NCBI GenBank assembly: GCA_024699855.1
Contig: JAMPIQ010000013.1
Coordinates: 1-46,395 of the forward strand
Reading direction: 5' to 3'
Length of the DNA stretch: 46,395 nucleotides
Source of the DNA: Aphelenchoides besseyi
Taxonomy: Eukaryota; Nematoda; Chromadorea; Rhabditida; Aphelenchoididae
How positions within the stretch are numbered: the stretch's first letter is position 1; each line of letters opens with the position of its first letter. This document shows, one piece after another, positions 40,702-46,395 of this stretch. A program made the translations under genes and the position numbers. The notes under the pieces were generated by a model, which worked only from the letters and a program-made list of their open reading frames with translations, did no database searches and was not told the DNA's origin.

Positions 40702-40767
40702 AGGCTTGGTCCAAACGGCGCGCCGACGAATAGGGCGCGCGATCAGGACAGAAAGACTGGAAATTTC

Positions 40768-41758
40768 ATGGCAGGTATCGAGCATATCAAGGTCGGGGCC
40801 GACGAGGCCGGTATGCGCCTCGATCGCTGGTTCAAGATTCATTATCCGGGACTTGGTTTCGGGCAGTTGCAGAAGCTTCTGCGCTCCGGCCAGGTGCGTG
40901 TGGATGGCGGCCGGGTGAAGACGGATGCACGCGTGCAGCCGGGACAGATGGTGCGCGTACCGCCGGTCGATTCCGATCTCAAGGTCAAGAGCGGCCCGAT
41001 CGGATCGAAAGACCTCAAACACTCCGAAGATGGCGAGCTTCTGGCGCGCATGCTCCTGCATGAGGACGACAAGGTGTTCGTCTTCAACAAGCCGGCCGGC
41101 ATTGCCGTGCAGGGCGGCTCCGGCGTCACTCGCCATATTGACGGGCTGCTGGAAGCCTGGACCAATCAGAAGGGCGAAAAGCCGCGTCTGGTGCACCGCC
41201 TCGACCGCGATACGTCGGGCGTGCTTGTGGTTGCCCGCACCCGCGGTGCTGCGCAGAAGCTGACGGCCGCCTTCCGCGAACGCGATACCAAGAAGACCTA
41301 TTGGGCCCTGGTCAAGGGCGTGCCCGCGCAAGCATCAGGACAAGATTTCCACCTGGCTGGTCAAGGAACAGACGATGGATGGCGATCGCATGCGTATCGC
41401 CAAGCATGGCGAGGAGGGCGCCGATCACGCCGTTTCCTATTACCGCGTCATCGATACCGCCGCGCAGAACCTCGCCTGGCTGGAAATGGAACCCTATACC
41501 GGCCGCACCCATCAGCTTCGCGTGCACGCCCTGCATATGGGCCACCCGATCATCGGGGATCCGAAATATTATATCGACGATCCGAACTGGGATTTCCCGG
41601 GCGGCATCCAGAAGCGCCTGCATCTCCACGCACGCCATATCGACATTCCGCATCCGAATGGCGGCCGGCTTCGGGTCAGCGCGCCCCTTCCGCCGCATAT
41701 GGTCCAGACCTGGAACCTGCTCGGTCTCGACGTGGCCGATGGCGACAGGGAAGACTGA
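40768..41758 (+). CDS. RluC/RluD-family pseudouridine synthase, one frameshift
   Basis: This enzyme converts uridine to pseudouridine in 23S rRNA. An N-terminal S4 RNA-binding domain (GMRLDRWFKIHYPGLGFGQL) precedes the catalytic domain, with the active-site Asp in RLVHRLDRDTSGVLVVARTR near residue 155. EPYTGRTHQLRVHALHMGHP follows. One extra C near 41325 breaks the frame after ALVKGVP; corrected length is 329 residues. It is likely rluC, but rluD cannot be excluded by sequence alone. The HAD gene starts 6 bases later, so they share a transcript. Confidence 0.9.
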
Positions 41759-41764
41759 CAGCCC

Positions 41765-42433
41765 ATGAAACTGGTTCTTTTCGATTGTGACGGAACGCTG
41801 GTGGATAGCGCCGGCCTGATCCATGCCGTCATGTCCGATACTTTCGCTGATTTCGGCAAACCGCGCCCCGATATCTCCGAAACCAAGGCGATCATTGGCC
41901 TGACGCTGGATATCGCCATCGCCCGCATGCTGGGCAAGGCGCATGTGGATGATGAAGCGAAGGCGATGACGGAACGTTACAGGGAACTCTATCATCCCCT
42001 GCGGGAGCGGCCGGAAATGACCGTACCGCTTTTCGACGGTATCGCCACGCTGATCGATACGCTTTCGAAACGCGACGATGTGCTGATCGGCGCGGTGACA
42101 GGCAAGGGCCGGCGCGGTCTTACCCATATCCTGCAGACCCACGGCCTTGCCGATCACTTCATCGTTTCGCGCACGGCGGATGATTGTCCCTCCAAGCCGC
42201 ATCCGGCCATGGTGATGGAATGCTGCCATGAAACCGGCATGGTTCCGGCCGATACTGTCGTTATCGGCGATGCGATCTACGACATGCAGATGGCCAAGGC
42301 CGCCGGCGCGAAAGCAATCGGCGTTGCCTGGGGTTATGCCTCGGTCGACGATCTCTGGAAGGCAGGCGCCGATGCGGTCGTCAGCCACCCGCGCGAAATT
42401 CCGGCCTATGTTCCGGCCGATATTCTTGAATAA
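41765..42433 (+). CDS. HAD-family phosphatase (phosphoglycolate-phosphatase-like)
   Basis: This is a 222-residue haloacid-dehalogenase hydrolase. Motif I is LVLFDCDGTLVDSAG with nucleophile Asp 7 and acid/base Asp 9. Motif II is GAVTGKG, motif III is the lysine in SKPHP, and motif IV is VVIGDAIYDMQMAKAAGA. The cap domain lies between residues 15 and 85. Substrate could be phosphoglycolate or another small phosphate. The frame is intact. It is wedged between rluC and atp12, an order shared by many Rhizobiales. Confidence 0.88.
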   Translation: MKLVLFDCDGTLVDSAGLIHAVMSDTFADFGKPRPDISETKAIIGLTLDIAIARMLGKAHVDDEAKAMTERYRELYHPLRERPEMTVPLFDGIATLIDTLSKRDDVLIGAVTGKGRRGLTHILQTHGLADHFIVSRTADDCPSKPHPAMVMECCHETGMVPADTVVIGDAIYDMQMAKAAGAKAIGVAWGYASVDDLWKAGADAVVSHPREIPAYVPADILE

Positions 42434-42463
42434 ACCTTTCTATCCGACTGACGAGGACGTGCC

Positions 42464-43268
42464 ATGCGTGATCTCCCTGAACGACCTTTCGGAGGGCCTG
42501 AGCCATCCCGACCCGATCCTGCGCGCGCAGATCCAGATGCAGAAACCTCTGCCGAAGCGGTTCTATAAAGATGTCACCGTCGGCGAGGCGGAGGAGGGCG
42601 GTTTTTTACCATCCTTCTCGATGGCAAGCCGCTGCGCACCCCCGCCAAGAAGCCGCTGACCGTCCCGACGCGCGCGCTGGGGGGGAACTGCTTCGCGATG
42701 AATGGGACGCCCAGAAAGAAGTGGTGAATCCGGTGGGTAATGCCGGTTTCTCGGCATGTGAACACGGCCATTGATGGCGTCGCCAACGACACGCAGGCGG
42801 TTTTTGAGGGACATACTTCGTTTTTCCTCTTCCGATCTCCTCTGCTATCGCGCCGGCGATCCGGAAGCGCTGGTGGTTGCGCGGCAGACGGACCATTGGG
42901 ATCCGGTTCTGGACTGGGCGGCCAATGTGCTGGGAGCGCGCTTCATTCTCGTCGAAGGCGTGATGCATCAGGACCAGCCGCGCGAAGCCATCGCGGCCTT
43001 TGCGGTAACGCTGAAGAAATACGATACGCCGATTGCGCTTGCCGCTCTCCACACCATGACATCGCTGACCGGCTCCGCCATTTTGGCGCTGGCGCTGGCG
43101 GAAGGGGAGTTGACGCTGGAGGAAGCCTGGGCGCTCGCCCATCTGGACGAGGACTGGACCGCCGAGCAATGGGGCGAGGACGAGGAGGCGCTTGAGCGCC
43201 GCGCCGTCAGGCTTGTCGATATGCGCGCGGCACTCAATGTTCTGGAGTCGCTCAAGAGCGCTTCTTAA
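42464..43268 (+). CDS. ATP12-family F1-ATPase assembly chaperone, five frameshifts
   Basis: This alphaproteobacterial relative of mitochondrial Atp12 binds the alpha subunit during F1 assembly. It starts MRDL, then LNDLSEGLSHPDPILRAQIQ and RFYKDVTVGEAEEGGF. The core has SRHVNTAIDGVANDTQAVFE and LLCYRAGDPEALVVARQTDH, and ends VLESLKSAS. Five breaks, all extra bases in homopolymers (near 42475, 42604, 42690, 42732 and 42813), scatter it over several frames. Removing seven bases gives about 265 residues, the family length. The run of identical error type marks a poorly polished patch. Confidence 0.87.
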
Positions 43269-43328
43269 CGCTTTTCTAACCCTGATGGCCGAATATGCGG
43301 TTACCTCACGTTAGGGGAGCCGCTGATC

Positions 43329-43819
43329 ATGACCACCTCGTTGAAACGCCTTGGCATTCTTGTGCTGGCGTGTTTCACGCTCATGTCTTTCAGGCTGGAA
43401 CCGGAAGCGACCCATACTGACCGGCTGCTGTACGATGTGCGCGGCGCATTCGTCGCCGCACGCCCGGATGTCGCTCCGGCGCTGATGCAGTCAATTCATG
43501 CGCAGGTGCAGAATGCGATCAAGACGACGGCGCGTGGAGAAACGCGGCCGCGCGTGGTACTGACCATCCGTCTCGCATCCGTTACACGCGGCCCGTTCCT
43601 GTTCGGGGAAAGGGCGTCCGCCAAGGTCATCGTCCGCGCCGCCGCCGTTGCGACCGGAGAGGTGATCGCGGGAGGCCAAATTCACCGCAACCGTCGTCAG
43701 CTTCGATAATCAGTCGATAGAGCAGGAAACTTGCCTATGGCGTCGCCGAACGCGTGATACGCGAATTCAGACTGAACCGGCCCGGCCCGACGACGCTGGC
43801 GACGGCTCTGTTTCCATAA
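43329..43819 (+). CDS. Exported protein of unknown function, frameshifted
   Basis: A signal peptide is visible at the start (LKRLGILVLACFTLMSFRL). The mature part has a mixed alpha/beta look with VLTIRLASVTRGPFLFGERA. A break near 43672 moves the frame, which then reads FTATVVSFDNQSIEQ, AYGVAERVIREFRLN and ends LATALFP with TAA at 43817-43819. A second break lies near 43730. Corrected length is about 162 residues. I do not recognise a family. Confidence 0.65.
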
Positions 43820-43921
43820 GCAGGACACAAAAGGCGAGGGCGCGACGTCTATTCGTCCGCAATTTCAGTTTCCGAAATATTTCAAGCTTCAATCAGGCGC
43901 ATCTTCGGTGCTCTTAAATTA

Positions 43922-43990
43922 ACATACGTCACGTATATGTAATTGACATGCGGCGCGTATGTAAAACTATCTGACATACGTAACGTATGT
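43922..43990 (+). promoter_or_regulatory. Three palindromic operators with a TTGACA promoter
   Basis: Three copies of one palindrome lie in 69 bases. Site 3 (43974-43990) is a perfect ACATACGT-A-ACGTATGT. Site 1 (43922-43940) is the same with two extra bases in the right half. Site 2 (43946-43962) is a weaker match with 6 of 8 arm positions symmetric. TTGACA at 43943-43948 overlaps site 2, which suits repression by blocking RNA polymerase. The pattern suits a TetR-type dimeric repressor. No such gene is in the window. Confidence 0.6.
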
Positions 43991-44071
43991 AAATGGCGCG
44001 TCCGAAGCCTCTTTTAAAAAGAGCAACGCTTCTCGGCATCCATGACCACTCAGCCAAAAGAGAGATGCATA

Positions 44072-44474
44072 ATGACCGCACGCGAAGCAATTTTCCCCGC
44101 CAACAGGCATGCGCTTTACGAGGAGCATGGCTATTCCGCAGCTATCCGATCCGGTGATCTTCTTTTCGTTTCCGGCCAGGTCGGCAGCCGTGCCGATGGA
44201 ACGCCTGAACCGGATTTTGAACGTCAGGTCCGGCTGGCCTTTGAAAACCTCAAGGCCACGCTTGCAGCGGCGGGCTGCACCTTCGATGATATTGTGGATG
44301 TGACGACGTTTCCACACGGACCCAAAAAACCAGTTCGGAACGATCATGGCCGTCAAGCAGGAGATTTTCTGCCAAAAGCCTTACCCGAACTGGACGGCCG
44401 TCGGCGTCAACTGGCTTGCCGGCTTCGATTTCGAGATCAAGGTCATTGCCCGCATCCCCGTAATGTCAGGTTAA
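44072..44474 (+). CDS. RidA-family protein (YjgF/UK114), frameshifted
   Basis: RidA proteins hydrolyse reactive enamine/imine intermediates; relatives have other imine-type substrates. The start MTAREAIFPANRHALYEEHG is followed by SGDLLFVSGQVGSRADG and FERQVRLAFENLKATLAAAG, the trimeric RidA core. Breaks occur near 44310-44325; the frame that follows reads GTIMAVKQEIFCQKPYPNWT, WLAGFDFEIKVIARIPV and ends MSG, with TAA at 44472-44474. Corrected length is about 133 residues. I used Met 44072 over 44042, because the family starts there. It lies behind the operator array. Confidence 0.82.
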
Positions 44475-44483
44475 ATCGGCAGC

Positions 44484-44506
44484 GGCGGCGCTTACAGGGC
44501 GCCGCC
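44484..44506. terminator. Hairpin between ridA and fghA
   Basis: An 8-base stem, GGCGGCGC / GCGCCGCC, with a 7-base loop lies between the convergent ends of ridA and the esterase gene. The following T content is weak, so it may be a poor terminator. Confidence 0.5.
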
Positions 44507-44524
44507 AGCCTGCTTTCTCCATCC

Positions 44525-45362
44525 TTATCCCAGCCGCTCCGCATGCCACTTCAAATGGTCATCCATGAAGGTGGTGGAAATGAAATAATAGGAGTGGTCG
44601 TAGCGCTCATGCATGCGCAGCGTCAGGCCGATATCCGTGCCCTTGATCGCTTCTTCGAACAGCCAGGGGCGCAGGCCCTTTTCCAGGAAACTATCGGCCT
44701 TGCCCTGATCGATCAGAAACTCGGGGAAACGCGCACCGTCTTCGACCAGCGAGCAGGCGTCGTATTGACGCCATGCGGCCTTATCCGCGCCGAGATATTT
44801 TTCCAGCGCCGGCTCGGACCAGTCGGCCGAAGAGGGAGCCACGATCGGCGCAAAGGCGGAGCAGCTCTTGAAACGCTCGGGGTTCTTGAGCGCAATGGTC
44901 ATCGCGCCATGGCCGCCCATCGAATGGCCGAAAATGCCCTGGCGGCTCATATCCGCACGGAAATGCTGGCCGATGAGAGCAGGCAGTTCTTCCGTCACAT
45001 AACTGTACATCCGATAGTGCTCGGACCAGGGCTCTTCTGTGGCATCGAGATAAAATCCGGCGCCCTTGCCCATCTGCCAGTTGGTCAGCTCATCTGGCAC
45101 GTCATTGCCGCGCGGGCTGGTATCCGGGCAGACGACGATCAGCCCGAGTTCCGAGGCCATGCGGCGATATTCGCCCTTTTCCATGACATTGGCATGGGTG
45201 CAGGTGAGGCCGGAAAGATACCACAGGGACAGGGCAGGGCTCATGGATCGCCTTCGGCGGCACATAAACCGCAAAGCTCATCTCAGATTTCAGGGTTTCC
45301 GATGTGTGCGAAAATACGCCCTGCATGCCGCCAAAGGCCGTATTCTGCGAAATAATGTTCAT
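44525..45362 (-). CDS. fghA: S-formylglutathione hydrolase, one frameshift
   Basis: This esterase finishes glutathione-dependent formaldehyde oxidation by releasing formate and glutathione. The start MNIISQNTAFGGMQGVFSHT and then LWYLSGLTCTHANVMEKGEY are typical. The nucleophile Ser is in GIFGHSMGGHGAMTIAL, and the acid and His are in DQGKADSFLEKGL and HERYDHSYYF. A break near 45243 separates the first 40 residues. Corrected length is about 278, normal. It is followed by a RidA gene, and upstream by the DUF1345 gene. Confidence 0.92.
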
Positions 45363-45390
45363 GAAGCCATTCCTTGTGAAATTTTGCGGT

Positions 45391-46052
45391 TCAGCCTGCA
45401 AGCGAAACGGCTGCATTGACCGCCGCCGCCACAAGAACCGTATTGAAGAAGAAAGAAACGATGGAGTGCAGCAGCGTGACCTTGCGCATGGCGGTCGTGG
45501 TTATCCCCACATCCGACGTCTGCGCCGTCATGCCGATCACCACGGCGAAATAAAGAAAGTCGTAACCGCAGGGTTCCTTCGTGCCCGGAAAATCCATGCC
45601 GCCGCGATGCTGGCGTTTGCCGTCCACCATGGCGGGCCGCCAGTAAAGATGGGCGTAATGCAGGGCGGTCATGGTGTGGATGGTCAGCCAGCCGAAGATA
45701 ACCGACGCGAAGGCGCGATGAGCAGCGTCCAGATAGTCTCGCCCGCATGGTTGAGAGCCTGAAACAGCGATACCACCGCGACGGCAACGGCTAGCAGCGT
45801 AACGGCGATGATAGCGACCGCAGGCAGATCGTCGCTATCGGCATGGGCCTTAAGGTGCTGCGCCGTCAGGCCCGACAGGCGAAAGGCAATCAGGGTGAGA
45901 TAGGTCAGGAAGAACAGAACGGCCGCGATCTCGATCGCCAGCGGCGGCGCAAAAACCAGCGCCAGGCCAAGGCTCACGGCACCGACCAAAAAGGCAACGA
46001 CGAAAGGTTGATGGCGGCGATAGCTGTTGCTTTTCATATTGGCCGGGGTCAT
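45391..46052 (-). CDS. DUF1345 membrane protein, one frameshift
   Basis: This is a predicted integral membrane protein of the DUF1345 family. Helices are visible at FVVAFLVGAVSLGLALVFA, IEIAAVLFFLTYLTLIAF and AVAIIAVTLLAVAVAVVSLF. After a break near 45713 they continue with IHTMTALHYAHLYWRP, YDFLYFAVVIGMTAQTSDV and VSFFFNTVLVAAAVNAAVSL. Corrected length is about 220 residues. Function unknown. I used Met 46052 (MTPANMKSNSY); Met 46037 is also possible. Confidence 0.85.
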
Positions 46053-46077
46053 GGGCGGCACCTTTCCGTTGGCGAGG

Positions 46078-46395
46078 TCATTTTTTGACACGGCGGCAGA
46101 AACGGTCAAGCGTCTCCAGAAAAGGCGGAGCGGTCACGCGGTGAAAAAGCCGCATTATATCCCTTGCTTTCACCGGTTTCGCGCAGATGCGCGCCGAGAT
46201 CGCGCATCGCCGTCGCCATCCCGATATATTCGACTGGTCAAAAACGCGGCCCGTCGGCCCGGTCACCAGCGCACCCTTGGCGACGCAGCGGCCAGCCAGC
46301 GGCACATCGGCGGTGATGACAATGTCGTTTTCGGCCGCATGATCGGCGATCCAGTCGTCCGCCGCGTCGAAACCGGCCGATACGATGACGTTTTT
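46078..46395 (-). CDS. YaiI/UPF0178 family protein, partial and frameshifted
   Basis: This gene runs off the right edge, so its start is missing. The reading DDWIADHAAENDIVITADVP, LAGRCVAKGALVTGPTGRVF and the C-terminal FLETLDRFCRRVKK match UPF0178 (YaiI), a PIN-like family of unknown function. Breaks near 46230 and 46125 scatter the middle over two frames. The stop TGA is at 46078-46080. About 105 of an expected 150 residues are in the window. Confidence 0.83.
   Translation of the reverse strand, partial: KNVIVSAGFDAADDWIADHAAENDIVITADVPLAGRCVAKGALVTGPTGRVFDQSNISGWRRRCAISARICAKPVKARDIMRLFHRVTAPPFLETLDRFCRRVKK

Overview
The window looks like a piece of a rhizobial alphaproteobacterial chromosome, most likely Agrobacterium or close Rhizobium. 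The evidence is the high GC3, the gene order ispDF / dusB(nifR3)-ntrB-ntrC-ntrY-ntrX-trkA-hfq-hflX, a fused ispDF, a glycine-riboswitch-led gcvTHP operon, and a cysG-DUF2849-cysI-DUF934 siroheme/sulfite block. This organism assignment rests on family knowledge, not on a database search. I see no phage, IS, CRISPR, tRNA or rRNA, and no undescribed defence or mobile system. Layout: (1) 1-6499 is not independent genome content. It is a noisy reverse-complement copy of 6855-12921, running from an ntrB fragment back to a transporter fragment, with 6500-6854 as the unpaired loop. The copy is about 430 nt longer than its parent, and extra single bases and stretched homopolymers break every gene in it. 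That is the pattern of an uncorrected long read folded back on itself at a contig end. The drug/metabolite transporter at 6500-7189 is cut at the fold. (2) 6500-9601: truncated EamA transporter, AraC regulator, a small conserved protein, an adenylate-kinase-like P-loop protein and a RatA/Coq10 START protein. (3) 9583-11280: cinA and ispDF on the minus strand, divergent from the nitrogen-control block 11557-22346. That block is dusB, ntrBC, ntrYX, trkA, hfq and hflX. (4) 22376-22492 is a mosaic palindromic intergenic element, followed by mazG and a deaminase on the minus strand. (5) 24252-29178 is the siroheme/sulfite reductase operon and fpr, ending in a terminator shared with a convergent MFS gene. 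(6) 30725-32787: secreted protein, EEP-family hydrolase, fasciclin protein. (7) 33005-37637: gcvP, gcvH, gcvT and their tandem glycine riboswitch. (8) 37771-40116: a DUF3008 protein, then a copper-type pair (DUF2946-like protein and a YcnI-PCuAC fusion), then a small unknown protein. (9) 40322-43819: crcB, an RluC-type pseudouridine synthase, a HAD phosphatase, ATP12 and a secreted unknown. (10) 43922-46395: an operator array, ridA, S-formylglutathione hydrolase, a DUF1345 membrane protein and a YaiI/UPF0178 gene running off the right end. Sequence quality is the main caveat. About two thirds of the genes outside the fold-back carry one or more single-base indels, mostly extra bases in homopolymers. 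I read these as sequencing errors rather than pseudogenes, because downstream reading always resumes with family-correct protein in another frame. Coordinates for such genes run from the real start to the real stop and span the frame breaks. Functionally the window joins nitrogen sensing (NtrBC, NtrYX), post-transcriptional control (Hfq), sulfite reduction with its siroheme supply, one-carbon/glycine catabolism, copper delivery and formaldehyde detoxification. Almost all of it is core metabolism.
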